Below the pieces are notes generated by a model. That model saw only the letters and a program-made list of their open reading frames with translations, made no database searches and was not told where the DNA came from. This document shows, one piece after another, positions 33,390 through 42,431 of a stretch of DNA of 64,000 bases; positions within the stretch are counted from its first letter, which is position 1, and each line of letters begins with the position of its first letter. Origin of the DNA: Hymenobacter latericoloratus (GTDB taxonomy: Bacteria; Bacteroidota; Bacteroidia; Cytophagales; Hymenobacteraceae); the NCBI RefSeq assembly GCF_014199535.1, contig NZ_JACHNV010000010.1:21925-85924 (forward strand), given 5' to 3'. Position numbers and translations under genes: made by a program.

Positions 33390-34043
33390 ATGCAGAAGAA
33401 AATCATCCTCCTCAGCCTGGCTCTGCTGGGCCTGAGTGCTACCCGGGCCTCGGCCCAGCTGGTGGTATCGGCCCCGCTGCTGGAAGGGCAAAGCGCCGTG
33501 CAGACCGGCCTGCAGAAGACCATGAAGGGGCTGGAAGCCGCGGCCAACAAGCTGGTAGCCTTCGGGGTGAAGGAGCAGGAGCTCACCAAAACCTTTGCCC
33601 GCAAGAACCTGGAGCAGCACAAAGAATGGTACGACGGCCTGCTCAAGGTCAGCGCCGCCGTGCGCGACTACCGCCGGGTGCGCTCCATCTACGCCAAGCA
33701 AACCCAGATTATCCAGCAGTACTCGGATGCCATCAACGTGCTGCGCACCTCGCCCTACATCAGCCCCCAGCAGCTCACGCAGATGACCAGCATGTACGCC
33801 CAGCTGCTGGCCGAGGGCGCCAACACCGTGGCCGACCTGCGCACCGTGGTCAGCCCGGCCATGCTCAAGATGACCGACGCCGAGCGCATGGAATTCATCG
33901 ACCAGCTGGACGCCAAAATCACCGACCAACTGGGCTTGGTCAGCTACTTCACCCGGCGCAACATGCTGCAACTGCGGGCGGCCCAACAAATCGAGCAGGA
34001 CCGCCAGACCCTTCTATCCTTCATGGGCGCCAGTGCCCGCTAA
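33390..34043 (+). CDS. Secreted helical tra protein, TraI-position paralogue 1
   Basis: A 217-residue exported protein. A signal peptide (about 1-23, ending ASAQ) precedes a long helical region that probably forms coiled coils. It is clearly paralogous to the next gene: WYDGLLKVSAAVRDYRRVRS here aligns with WYSSLLQISAGVRNYRRVRE there. It occupies the slot of TraI (DUF4141) in CTnDOT-like operons, where VirB5-like proteins are expected. Similarity to TraI is by position and architecture. ATG 33390 is favoured over GTG 33381. Confidence 0.65.
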   Translation: MQKKIILLSLALLGLSATRASAQLVVSAPLLEGQSAVQTGLQKTMKGLEAAANKLVAFGVKEQELTKTFARKNLEQHKEWYDGLLKVSAAVRDYRRVRSIYAKQTQIIQQYSDAINVLRTSPYISPQQLTQMTSMYAQLLAEGANTVADLRTVVSPAMLKMTDAERMEFIDQLDAKITDQLGLVSYFTRRNMLQLRAAQQIEQDRQTLLSFMGASAR

Positions 34044-34058
34044 CCCCACCCGCTGCCG

Positions 34059-34715
34059 ATGAAAACTATCTCCTTCTTCGTGCTGCTGGCGCTGCTGGGC
34101 CTGGTGGCCCGGCCGGCGCGGGCCCAAACGGTGATATCGGCGCCCATCTCCGAGCAAATCTCGCGCAAGCAGATTCTCCACCAAGGCGTATCGACCACGC
34201 TGAAAGGCCGGGCCAAGGTGCTGGCCGGCGACATCAAACAGCTCAGCACGGCCATCAAGGGCATCACCGACCAAACCCAGGTCCTGCACGCGCAGTGGTA
34301 TAGCTCGCTGCTGCAAATCAGCGCCGGCGTGCGCAACTACCGCCGGGTGCGGGAAATCTACGACGCCCAGGCGGCCATGATTACCCAGTTTTCCAGCGGC
34401 GTGACCGAGCTGCGCACCCGGGGCCTCACGCCCGCGCAGGTCAGCGAGGCTTCCACCATGTACCAGGTGCTGCTGCAGGAAAACGTGTCGCTCATCACCG
34501 AGCTGGCCACCATCATGACCACCAACCGGGCGCAGATGACGGACGCCCAGCGCCTCAAGTTCATCAACCGCATCGCCGACCGCATGCAGCAACAGCAGCA
34601 CCTGATGACTTACTACACCAACAAGTGCCGGGCCGTGGCCTACCAACAGCAGCAGGCCCGGCAGGACCGGGCCTCGGTACTGGCCCTGATTGGGGCCGCA
34701 GACGCCGCCCGCTAG
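34059..34715 (+). CDS. Secreted helical tra protein, TraI-position paralogue 2
   Basis: A 218-residue exported helical protein with a signal peptide (about 1-23, ending ARAQ), paralogous to the gene 16 bases upstream and nearly equal in length. It keeps a QWYSSLLQISAGVRNYRRVR core and has one Cys (NKCRAV). The pair looks like an old tandem duplication, as identity is moderate. It may supply a minor pilus or adhesin component just before traJ. Confidence 0.65.
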   Translation: MKTISFFVLLALLGLVARPARAQTVISAPISEQISRKQILHQGVSTTLKGRAKVLAGDIKQLSTAIKGITDQTQVLHAQWYSSLLQISAGVRNYRRVREIYDAQAAMITQFSSGVTELRTRGLTPAQVSEASTMYQVLLQENVSLITELATIMTTNRAQMTDAQRLKFINRIADRMQQQQHLMTYYTNKCRAVAYQQQQARQDRASVLALIGAADAAR

Positions 34716-34753
34716 CGCCCCGCCGCTTTTCTCCCACCGCATTTCCCGCCGCT

Positions 34754-35863
34754 ATGGACATGAACTCAATCACCATGCAGATGCTGCAGATGGAGCAGAT
34801 GCTGGGTCGACTCTACGATTCGATGCTGCCGCTGGTCGCGCAGTTCGTGACCCTGGGCCGTGCCGTGGGCGGTATTGCCGCCCTGATATTCATCAGCTCC
34901 CGGGTGTGGGGCCACATCGCCCGGGCCGAGCCCATCGACCTGTATCCGCTGCTGCGCCCCTTTCTGATTGGCCTGGCCATTCTATTGTTTCCGCAGCTGC
35001 TCGGCGGCCTGCGCGGCATCACGGGCGCGCTGGCCACCAGCACCGATTCGGTGCGCACCGATCAGACCGCCCGCATCGACCAGCTGCAGCAGCAGAAAAA
35101 GGCATTGCTGGCCCGCCAGCCGGGCAACGAGTACTTCGCCACGGATGAGGCCTACGAAAAGCGGCTGGAGGAGCTGGGCGGGACTACGGGCATGAGCAAT
35201 ATGGGCCAGCAGGCTGCCTTGGGATTTGATAAGCTCAAGTACGAAGTCAAGCAGGACTTCCGGGAATGGATGAAAAACACCCTGGAGCTCTTCCACATCG
35301 CTGCCCGCCTGCTCGTCAACGTGCTGGCCACCTTCCTGCTCATCGTGCTGTCGGTGCTGGGGCCTCTGACCTTCGGCATTGCCATTTTTCCCGGCTTCAC
35401 CGGCTCCATTGCCAAGTGGCTGGGGCAGTTTGTCACCATCAGCTTGTGGGTGCCGGTGGCCAACATCTTCGGGGCCATCATGGGGCAGTTTCAGGTGATG
35501 ATGCTGGAAGCCGACATCGGCCGCCTCAACACCGGCGCCGGCGTCGACTCCGCCGATTTTGGTTACCTGGTTTTTCTCTGCATTGCCATTGCCGGCTACC
35601 TGGTCATTCCCTTTATCACGGATATGATGCTGGCCGCTTCGGGCGTGAGCGGCGTGGCCCGCGCCATGCAGGGGGCGCTGGTAGGCACTGCGGCTACGGC
35701 CGGCGCCGCGGCTGGCGCGGCTACGCGTCTGGGCGCGGCCCCGGCCGCTGCGGCTGCCGCCACAGGGGCAGCCGCTACCGACAACAGGTCCTGGGGCGAG
35801 CAGCTGGGCCACCGCGCCGGCACGGTCCTCCGCGAACGGGTCTTCGGCCGCCGCTCCGCCTGA
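34754..35863 (+). CDS. traJ: Conjugal transfer protein TraJ (VirB6-like)
   Basis: A 369-residue polytopic inner-membrane protein. Helices lie near residues 35-55, 70-90, 190-215 and 220-240, with a final pair around 270-310. FGIAIFPGFTGSIAKWLGQF and SLWVPVANIFGAIMGQFQ match the TraJ pattern. The C-terminal 60 residues are Ala/Gly-rich low complexity. It is probably the VirB6-like channel subunit. ATG 34754 is chosen because it starts a Met-rich helix free of upstream overlap. Confidence 0.85.
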   Translation: MDMNSITMQMLQMEQMLGRLYDSMLPLVAQFVTLGRAVGGIAALIFISSRVWGHIARAEPIDLYPLLRPFLIGLAILLFPQLLGGLRGITGALATSTDSVRTDQTARIDQLQQQKKALLARQPGNEYFATDEAYEKRLEELGGTTGMSNMGQQAALGFDKLKYEVKQDFREWMKNTLELFHIAARLLVNVLATFLLIVLSVLGPLTFGIAIFPGFTGSIAKWLGQFVTISLWVPVANIFGAIMGQFQVMMLEADIGRLNTGAGVDSADFGYLVFLCIAIAGYLVIPFITDMMLAASGVSGVARAMQGALVGTAATAGAAAGAATRLGAAPAAAAAATGAAATDNRSWGEQLGHRAGTVLRERVFGRRSA

Positions 35864-35901
35864 GGCCGAGCCTTCTTACTTCTCATTAGCCCTCTCCAGC
35901 C

Positions 35902-36516
35902 ATGTTCGCATCCCTGAAAACTATTGATTCCGCTTTCCAGCAGGTTAAAACCCTGGCCCTGCTCTTCATTGTGGCGGTGCTGGTGCTGGCCGGCACCATT
36001 GCCTACTTCGCGTTTCAGACCACCACCGCGGCCGCCAATCGCATCTACGTGCTGGAAGGCGGGCAGCTGCTCACGGCCGGCGCCCGGGATGCGCGGGCCA
36101 ACCGGCCGGTGGAGGCCCGCGCCCACGTCACGCGCTTCCACGAACTGTTTTTCACCCTGGACCCCGATCAGAAAGCCATCGACAGCAACGTGAACAAGGC
36201 GCTGTACCTGGCCGACAATTCCGCGAAGCGGCAATACGAGAACTTCAAGGAGAAGGGCTTCTACAACGACCTGATTGCCGCCAACATCAGCCTGGAAATG
36301 AGTGTGGACAGCGTAGTGATAACCAACTCGCGCCCGTTGGTGGCGCGGTGCTACGGCCACCAGCGCGTTATCCGGGCCACCTCGGTGACCACCCGCAACT
36401 TCCTCTCGGAATGCTCCCTGCGCGACGTGACGCGCTCGGAGAATAACCCGCACGGCTTCCTGATGGAAAATTGGCGCGTGCTGCGCAACGAAGACCTCAG
36501 TACTCAGCCCCGTTAA
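35902..36516 (+). CDS. traK: Conjugal transfer protein TraK
   Basis: A 204-residue protein with one N-terminal membrane helix (about 17-40) and a periplasmic domain. NRIYVLEGGQLLTAGARDAR and HVTRFHELFFTLDPDQKAID are typical of TraK. It resembles VirB8 in size and topology and probably bridges inner membrane and core complex. TraM follows 10 bases later. Confidence 0.87.
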   Translation: MFASLKTIDSAFQQVKTLALLFIVAVLVLAGTIAYFAFQTTTAAANRIYVLEGGQLLTAGARDARANRPVEARAHVTRFHELFFTLDPDQKAIDSNVNKALYLADNSAKRQYENFKEKGFYNDLIAANISLEMSVDSVVITNSRPLVARCYGHQRVIRATSVTTRNFLSECSLRDVTRSENNPHGFLMENWRVLRNEDLSTQPR

Positions 36517-36526
36517 GCCCCACCCG

Positions 36527-37726
36527 ATGGAAACCAAACCGCACGACGCGCAATTTCTGCGCACCCGCAAGATGGCCACCTTCCTGCCGGTAGTGGGCGT
36601 CCCCTTTCTGGCCGTCATGTTCTACCTGGGCGGCGGCGGGCAGGGCGCGCCCGCCGAGGCCCAGAACGTGCCGTCCGGCTTCAACACCACCCTGCCCACG
36701 GCCGAAAAAGGCTCCATCACCGCCAGCAAGCTCGAAGCCTACGCCAGCCCAGTGGATACCCTGCGCAACCGGGGCCTGGTCGATGCCCGTCTCGATACGG
36801 CGGCCGGCTCGGGTCTGTCGTACTCCATCGGCGCCGATGGCAAGCCCGGGCCCAATGGGTCGGTGGACAAGTCCGTGGTGGAAGCCCAGCAGCAGCTCAT
36901 TGCCGCCCAGCAGGCGCAGCTGAACGGTGGGGCCGCGCCCGGCGCTGCGGCCACTCCAACTGCAGCAGCACCCGGCGCCCTCACGCCCCAGGAGCAGCTG
37001 GAGCTGATGCGCAGCCAGCACGAGCGGGAGCTGGCCGAGAAGGACGCCCAGCTGCAGATGGCCCAGCTGCTGGCGCAGAGCAACAGCGGCGGGGGAGGGG
37101 TAGCCCGCCCGGCCGTGCCGGTGGTGGCCAAGACTAAGAAAAAGGCCAGCACCCGGGCCAAGGTGGTCGATGAGGATGCCGTCGTTTCCCGATTGGGCGG
37201 GGGCGGCTCGGGCAGCCGGCGCACGGCTTCGTTCACCGGCCTGGATGATGGCCGGGCCGCCACCGAGGATGCCAACACCTTGCCGGCCGTCATTCACGAA
37301 TCACAGGAAGTAGTCAGCGGCTCGCTGGTTAAAATGCGCCTGACGGAATCGGCCGTGGTCAACGGCCGCGCCCTGCCAGCCAACACCTTCATCTACGGCA
37401 AGTGCAGCCTGGCCGGGGAGCGGCTGAACATCAGCATTGAGACGCTGAAAACCGGCAATCGGGTCTTCCCGGTGGCCCTCGAAGTCTACGACGTGGACGG
37501 CCTGGAAGGCCTGCACATCCCGGGCGCCATTACCCGGGACGCGGCCAAGCAGGTCGGCGCCGACGGCCTAAATGCCGCCGATGCCATGACCATGAGCGCC
37601 GACCCCACGCTGGCCGCGGCCGGCGTGGCAGTTACCGCCGTCAAGGGCCTCGGTCAGAAGAAAATCCGCCTAGTCAAGGTGCGCCTGAAAGCCGGCTACC
37701 AGGTCATGTTGAAGATTGATAAATAA
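36527..37726 (+). CDS. traM: Conjugal transfer protein TraM (VirB10-like)
   Basis: A 399-residue protein with a short cytoplasmic N-terminus, a membrane helix (about 20-38: FLPVVGVPFLAVMFYLGGG), an Ala/Gln/Pro-rich spacer containing a heptad-like region (160-190) and a C-terminal domain of about 150 residues (SGSLVKMRLTESAVVNGRAL, GKCSLAGERLNISIETLKTG). That layout matches TraM/VirB10, the energy-sensing core subunit. It is followed 8 bases later by traN. Confidence 0.87.
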   Translation: METKPHDAQFLRTRKMATFLPVVGVPFLAVMFYLGGGGQGAPAEAQNVPSGFNTTLPTAEKGSITASKLEAYASPVDTLRNRGLVDARLDTAAGSGLSYSIGADGKPGPNGSVDKSVVEAQQQLIAAQQAQLNGGAAPGAAATPTAAAPGALTPQEQLELMRSQHERELAEKDAQLQMAQLLAQSNSGGGGVARPAVPVVAKTKKKASTRAKVVDEDAVVSRLGGGGSGSRRTASFTGLDDGRAATEDANTLPAVIHESQEVVSGSLVKMRLTESAVVNGRALPANTFIYGKCSLAGERLNISIETLKTGNRVFPVALEVYDVDGLEGLHIPGAITRDAAKQVGADGLNAADAMTMSADPTLAAAGVAVTAVKGLGQKKIRLVKVRLKAGYQVMLKIDK

Positions 37727-37734
37727 GCTACGCT

Positions 37735-38895
37735 ATGAGAATCGCCCTTGCCCTCTGCACCCTGCCCCTCAGCCTAGCTGTGGCACCCGCCCTCGCTCAA
37801 TCCACGACGCTGGCCAGCACCCGACCCGTGGCCCCAGCGGCTCCGGCTAAGCTCGCGACGTATCCGCTGTTTGTGTCGGAGCAAAAGACCACCCACTTGG
37901 TATTTCCCTCCCCGGTCACCTACGTCGATTTGGGCAGTGCCGGGCTGATTGCAGCCAAGGCTACGGGCTCCGAAAACATCGTGCGGGTCAAGGCGGCCGG
38001 CAGCGGCTTCAGCGAAACCAACATGACCGTGCTCACGGCCAGCGGCAAGCTCTACTCCTTCGTGGTGGGCTACCAGCGCAACCCGCGCCAGCTGGGCCTG
38101 GACCTGGGCGCGCCCAGCGCGGGCCCGGCTAAGCTGCCCGTGCTCCCGCTCTACGTCTCGGACCAGAAAACTACCCACCTTGTGTTTCCCTACCCGGTCA
38201 CCTACGTCGACCTGGGCAACTCCGGCATTCTGGCCGCCAAGGCCACGGGTGCCGACAACATCGTGCGCGTGAAGGCGGCCAGCAACCACGTGACCGAAAC
38301 CAACATGACCGTGCTGACCTCCGGTGGCAAGCTGTACATGTTCGTTGTCAACTACCAGCACGACCCGAAGGTGCTGAGCCTGGACCTGAGCACGATGACC
38401 AGTTCCACTGCCCAGGCCGGCAGTGGCAGCGAGGCCATCCTGTCGAACACGCCCATTCCGCAGGGCAACCTGGATGCCTATTCTAAGCAGGCGCTGGCAC
38501 GCGGCGGCTCGGTGGCCAGCGATACGAAAAACCAGCTTAGTGTGCGCGCGGGCAGCGTGGGCTACCAGCAGGAAACTTTGTTTTTCCCGCTCCACCTGCG
38601 CAACCGCTCCAATGTGACGTATGATGTGGATTTCGTCAAGTTCTACATCCAGGACAAGAAGGTAGCCAAGCGCACGGCCGAGCAGGCCATTGAACTGACG
38701 CCTACCTACGTCTACAACGGCAACGAGAAAAAAATTGAAGCCGCCGGCAAGCTCCAGCAGGTATTCGTGTTCAAGAAGTTCACCATTCCCGACCAGAAAA
38801 ACCTGGTCGTCGAGGTGTACGAAAAAGGGGGCGGGCGCAATATCAAGCTCAGGCTTTCCAACAGCGACCTGCTCCGGGCCCGCGGCTTCCGGTAG
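37735..38895 (+). CDS. traN: Conjugal transfer protein TraN (DUF4138) with duplicated N-domain
   Basis: A 386-residue periplasmic protein, probably the VirB9-like core partner of TraM. After a signal peptide (about 1-21), an 80-residue unit appears twice: residues about 43-125 and 137-220 share QKTTHLVFP, PVTYVDLG, AAKATG and ETNMTVLT. A C-terminal DUF4138 domain follows (LFFPLHLRNRSNVTYDVDFV, VFKKFTIPDQKNLVVEV). TraN proteins I know have this unit once, so the duplication is unusual. Confidence 0.85.
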   Translation: MRIALALCTLPLSLAVAPALAQSTTLASTRPVAPAAPAKLATYPLFVSEQKTTHLVFPSPVTYVDLGSAGLIAAKATGSENIVRVKAAGSGFSETNMTVLTASGKLYSFVVGYQRNPRQLGLDLGAPSAGPAKLPVLPLYVSDQKTTHLVFPYPVTYVDLGNSGILAAKATGADNIVRVKAASNHVTETNMTVLTSGGKLYMFVVNYQHDPKVLSLDLSTMTSSTAQAGSGSEAILSNTPIPQGNLDAYSKQALARGGSVASDTKNQLSVRAGSVGYQQETLFFPLHLRNRSNVTYDVDFVKFYIQDKKVAKRTAEQAIELTPTYVYNGNEKKIEAAGKLQQVFVFKKFTIPDQKNLVVEVYEKGGGRNIKLRLSNSDLLRARGFR

Positions 38896-39021
38896 CCTTA
38901 ACTCGCCTGTGCGCCTTGCTTATTGGCATCGTTGCGTGCACCAAATCAGTATCATTTCGTTTACCTAATAGAGGAAGCAGGGCAAACGACCGGCTCGATA
39001 CTCACTCTCATCCATACTGCT

Positions 39022-39210
39022 ATGCGTATTCTGCTGCTTATCGCCTTGGTTATTTTCCTCTACTCATCCTGGGCACCAAGTTGGGGAGCTCAGGTGGCCA
39101 CCTGGAGCCTGTTGCTCTATTTCGGCTTCAAGTTCTTCCGCCTTTCCAGCTCCGTCATGCACCGGGCCTCTCGCAGCCCTCAAGACCGTTACGACCCGCA
39201 CAACCACTAG
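39022..39210 (+). CDS. Small membrane protein (62 aa)
   Basis: ATG 39022 opens a 62-residue protein with two hydrophobic stretches (RILLLIALVIFLYSSWAP and WSLLLYFGFKFF) and a basic tail. No family is recognised. It is the last gene of the tra block, 126 bases after traN, and is small enough that coding status is uncertain. Confidence 0.45.
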   Translation: MRILLLIALVIFLYSSWAPSWGAQVATWSLLLYFGFKFFRLSSSVMHRASRSPQDRYDPHNH

Positions 39211-39398
39211 CAGTTCCCCGCTTTTCAGTTATCCATAAGCACCCTCCTGTTGCCTCTAGACGGTAGCGAGAGGGTGTTTGGGTTTTACGTGCAAGCTGCT
39301 GCTTGAGTCCGTAACTTAGGTGGAACACAAAGCACATTTTGTAATGTTTTGCAGTCAAAAAACTTTACAATTGATGTATCTTTACCGGCCCCAAGCAG

Positions 39399-40148
39399 AT
39401 GGAAAAAGCGCCCAAATCCACGACCGCCCGCCAGAAAATCCTCAACCGCTTGCAAAAGTTGGAGCCGGGCGCCCTCGTGCGCTACCAGGAGTTCGCCAGC
39501 TTAGGCATCGCACCGGGTACAGTGGCCGTGAACCTGAGCCGGCTCCGCCAGGCAGGAGTAGTGCAGCAGGTTACCAAAGGCACCTACCGCCTCCCCCTGC
39601 AGAGCCGGTTCGGCCCGGTCCCGGTTTCCGAGCAGCAGGTACTGCAGGTGCTGCTGCAAACATCCAGCAAAAAGCTGCGGGGCTACCCCACCGGCGTAGC
39701 GGCCTTCAACCGGCTAGGCCTGACCACGCAGGTACCGCAGGAAATTCAGATTGCCACGTCCCGGCCGGGACGGCCCAAGAAAGTCGGCAACGTGCGCGTG
39801 CGCTTCGTGCGCAGCCGGGCAGAGGTGAAGCCGGAGCAGGTAAAGCTCTGCCAGCTGCTGGATGCCCTGCGGCAGATTAAGCGCCTGCCCGACACTTCGC
39901 CAGCCGCGGCTCTGCTGCGCCTGCGCGAGCAGGTAAAGCAGCTACCACCGGCTGAGCAGGCCGCTCTGGTTCGCTTGGCGCAGGACTACAATCCGGCCAC
40001 GCGCGCCCTGCTGGGGGCCCTGCTGGAAGGGCTGGGTGAAGTCAAGTTAGCCACTACGCTGAAAGCCAGCCTAAATCCCTTATCCACTTATAAGCTTGGT
40101 TTGTCCGAGCAGGCCTTACCCAACCGCGCGCAATGGCAAATCCGATGA
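39399..40148 (+). CDS. abiEi: AbiEi-type antitoxin
   Basis: A 249-residue antitoxin and transcriptional autoregulator of the type IV AbiE abortive-infection system. A winged-helix N-terminus (about 8-75: ARQKILNRLQKL, RLRQAGVVQQVTKGTYRLP) is followed by the AbiEi middle domain (LRGYPTGVAAFNRLGLTTQV). It overlaps the toxin gene by 16 bases, typical of AbiE pairs. TATCTTTA at 39377-39384 is a plausible -7 element just upstream. Confidence 0.85.
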   Translation: MEKAPKSTTARQKILNRLQKLEPGALVRYQEFASLGIAPGTVAVNLSRLRQAGVVQQVTKGTYRLPLQSRFGPVPVSEQQVLQVLLQTSSKKLRGYPTGVAAFNRLGLTTQVPQEIQIATSRPGRPKKVGNVRVRFVRSRAEVKPEQVKLCQLLDALRQIKRLPDTSPAAALLRLREQVKQLPPAEQAALVRLAQDYNPATRALLGALLEGLGEVKLATTLKASLNPLSTYKLGLSEQALPNRAQWQIR

Positions 40149-41128
40149 CCCTGCACACCCACGAGCAGGACTTTCGCAACCTGATTACCATCACTGCGGC
40201 GGCCCGGGGGATGCGGCAAAGCTTTATTGAGAAAGACTACTGGGTAACCTGGGTGCTGCGCAACCTGGCCGATTCGGCCGTGGCTGACCAGGTCGTGTTC
40301 AAAGGTGGCACCTCGCTCTCCAAGGGCTACGGGCTTATTGAGCGGTTTTCGGAGGATGTGGACCTGGCCGTTATCCTGCAGGAGCAGCAAAGCGACGGCG
40401 CGCTGAAACGGCTCATCCGCGACATCCATAAAATCGCCGCCGGCGACTTGCCCGAAGTAGACGTGCCGGGCTCCACCAGCAAGCGCGGCCACAACCGGCT
40501 AGTGCACCACCAGTATCCGCACCTGTTTACCGACCCGGTGCCGACGGCTACGGAGCACATTCTGCTGGAAATAACGGCCTTTGGAGAACCCGAGCCGCAC
40601 AGCAAGCGTCCCTTGATTTCCTACCTTGGCCAGTACCTACTCGACCATGGGCAGCCGGACGCCGTGCAGGAATACGGCCTGGAAGCTTTCGATTTCAACG
40701 TACTGAGCCTCTCACGCACGTTTGCCGAGAAAATCATGGCCCTGGTGCGCGCGTCATACGAAGAAGACCCGCTCGCGGCAACGGGCCGCAAAGTGCGCCA
40801 CCTCTACGACTTGCACCAGCTGGCCAGCCAGCCCGAGGTGGCCGCCCTGCTAGCCAGTCCCGGCCTGGCCCAGCAGCTCGCAGCCGTGCAACGCGATGAT
40901 GCGCGGGCGGGCGTCATTGGCCCGACCCTGGAATGGAAAACCAAGCCTCTGACGGCGTGCTGGGCCTATACTGAGGAAGCAACGAACCTACGTCAGCTTC
41001 AGCAGCCCTACGAGCAGGAGTTGCCAAGCCTGCTGCATAGCGCACTTCCTGCGTTTGATCAGGTGCTGGCTACTATGCAGTTGATTGCTCTACAACTTCG
41101 CACCTATGATGGATTAATTACCACTTAA
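40133..41128 (+). CDS. abiEii: AbiEii nucleotidyltransferase toxin
   Basis: A 331-residue toxin of the DNA polymerase beta-like nucleotidyltransferase fold that halts growth on phage infection. The catalytic motif is FKGGTSLSKGYGLIERFSED (about residues 56-75) with the metal-binding acidic pair in SEDVDLAV. FIEKDYWVTWVL precedes it, and LSRTFAEKIMALVRA is also family-typical. It starts inside the antitoxin frame, so the two are coupled. Confidence 0.88.
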   Translation: MANPMTLHTHEQDFRNLITITAAARGMRQSFIEKDYWVTWVLRNLADSAVADQVVFKGGTSLSKGYGLIERFSEDVDLAVILQEQQSDGALKRLIRDIHKIAAGDLPEVDVPGSTSKRGHNRLVHHQYPHLFTDPVPTATEHILLEITAFGEPEPHSKRPLISYLGQYLLDHGQPDAVQEYGLEAFDFNVLSLSRTFAEKIMALVRASYEEDPLAATGRKVRHLYDLHQLASQPEVAALLASPGLAQQLAAVQRDDARAGVIGPTLEWKTKPLTACWAYTEEATNLRQLQQPYEQELPSLLHSALPAFDQVLATMQLIALQLRTYDGLITT

Positions 41129-41144
41129 GTTTACGACGAGCCTA

Positions 41145-41780
41145 TTAGCTATTGTATGCTCGGTTGATGCTCGCTGCAATACGCCGGTCAATCGCTAAGA
41201 CCGAGCGGCGAAACTTCACCAACTGCAGACTGGCACCGTAAATTTCGGCAATTGCCTCGTTGGAATGTCCAGCACGTACCAATTGCATAAGCCCGTCCTC
41301 GGGTATTTGCAAGCTCCAGCCCAGCCATTCCGCTTCCGCTTCGCAACGTTCGTCGTGGCTACGCAGAGCAAAGTCCATAGCTGCCCCCAGACAATTACCT
41401 GGATGCTGGCAAATGTGATGTCCCATCTCGTGCATGATATCGCTCTCTTGACGAGCAGCAGAGGCATTGGGATTGTAGACGATGATTTTATCGCCGCACA
41501 TGCCAATAGCCATGGCCGAAAACGGGCGTTCCGTATCGGTCACCAACGAGGTCAGTTGGGCAACTCTACGGTCTAGATCCGGGAATTCACCCAACGCTCC
41601 GGAGAGCAGTAGATTGTTCAGGGCAAACACCGGAAATACCCGCACCCCATAGAGTTTAGCCACGAGGCGGGCAGGGCACGCTTGCGTCAGCGAGTAACCC
41701 AGCTTACGGCGGATGGCGACAGAGTCTTTTTTAGCGACGGCTTTAAATCCCGGAGGGAGAGGTGAGCTGTTGGGTTTCAT
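41145..41780 (-). CDS. ImmA/IrrE-family metallopeptidase
   Basis: A 211-residue protein with a zinc peptidase motif, DIMHEMGHHICQHP (about residue 115), and a third ligand probably in ERCEAEAEWLGW. ImmA/IrrE peptidases cleave XRE-type repressors when a stress or phage signal arrives. Its start overlaps the XRE gene by 38 bases, so they form a repressor-protease pair. The pair is divergent from the ubiquitin-like operon and likely controls it. ATG 41780 (MKPNSSPLPPG) is preferred. Confidence 0.8.
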   Translation of the reverse strand: MKPNSSPLPPGFKAVAKKDSVAIRRKLGYSLTQACPARLVAKLYGVRVFPVFALNNLLLSGALGEFPDLDRRVAQLTSLVTDTERPFSAMAIGMCGDKIIVYNPNASAARQESDIMHEMGHHICQHPGNCLGAAMDFALRSHDERCEAEAEWLGWSLQIPEDGLMQLVRAGHSNEAIAEIYGASLQLVKFRRSVLAIDRRIAASINRAYNS

Positions 41781-42153
41781 CCGGTAATAGATTGCGCCGC
41801 GCAGCTGCATAGGTCACTTCAATCATTGTGATGAGCGCCTCCCGGGTAGCTGGGGTTAATAACTTATCGGCTCTTAAATGTACAATGATATCTTCTTTTT
41901 CCAGCACTGATTCCCTTGCTCCATCCCCCTGCGCCACGGGTTTAACCGCAAAATGAGACGGGGGCACATCCAGCCAGCGGCAGATTCTCATGTAAGTGTC
42001 CAAGTCCGGTAAGTTGCCCCGCTCAATCCGCGACAGTGTGGACGAACTCACTTTTTCCATCTGCTCTGCCGCTGCCCGTACGCTCAAGCCCTCCGCATCC
42101 CGTTTGCGCTGAAGGGCTTCTGCCAGAGAAGCAATGTTAATCTCGTGTTGCAT
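41743..42153 (-). CDS. XRE-family HTH repressor
   Basis: A 136-residue DNA-binding protein. The HTH is within residues 8-65 (LAEALQRKRDAEGLSVRAAA, SSTLSRIERGNLPDLDTY). The C-terminal half is helical and could hold the site cut by the adjacent ImmA/IrrE peptidase. Two palindromes at 42261-42281 and 42302-42326, in the divergent spacer, are likely operators for itself and the Ubl operon. Confidence 0.85.
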   Translation of the reverse strand: MQHEINIASLAEALQRKRDAEGLSVRAAAEQMEKVSSSTLSRIERGNLPDLDTYMRICRWLDVPPSHFAVKPVAQGDGARESVLEKEDIIVHLRADKLLTPATREALITMIEVTYAAARRNLLPDETQQLTSPSGI

Positions 42154-42260
42154 ATGTGCTATACGGTCTGTCTAAAAGTAAGGATGGCGCCCGAAAAAGG
42201 AGTACTCACCCATCCAAATTTTAACAAACATAACGCAATTTAGTTGCACCACTGCATTTG

Positions 42261-42326
42261 TGTCATGCGTAAGTCATGACAGTTTGAGTCATTATTGGCA
42301 CTGTGTCATGTATTACACATGGCACA
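42261..42326. promoter_or_regulatory. Twin palindromic operator between XRE gene and Ubl operon
   Basis: Two imperfect palindromes share the half-site TGTCATG: TGTCATG-cgtaag-TCATGACA (42261-42281) and TGTGTCATG-TATTA-CACATGGCACA (42302-42326). Their centres lie about 43 bases apart, close to four helical turns. They sit between the start of the minus-strand XRE gene and the plus-strand Ubl gene, as expected for a repressor acting on both. Confidence 0.55.
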
Positions 42327-42431
42327 AACCTACAAATAGGACATTGGCACGGCTCTTGATGAGGTGAAAGAGTATGATTGCTCCGGCCGGACATGAGTAC
42401 TGATTTTTTCACCTTTTAACGAGCGAGCATC

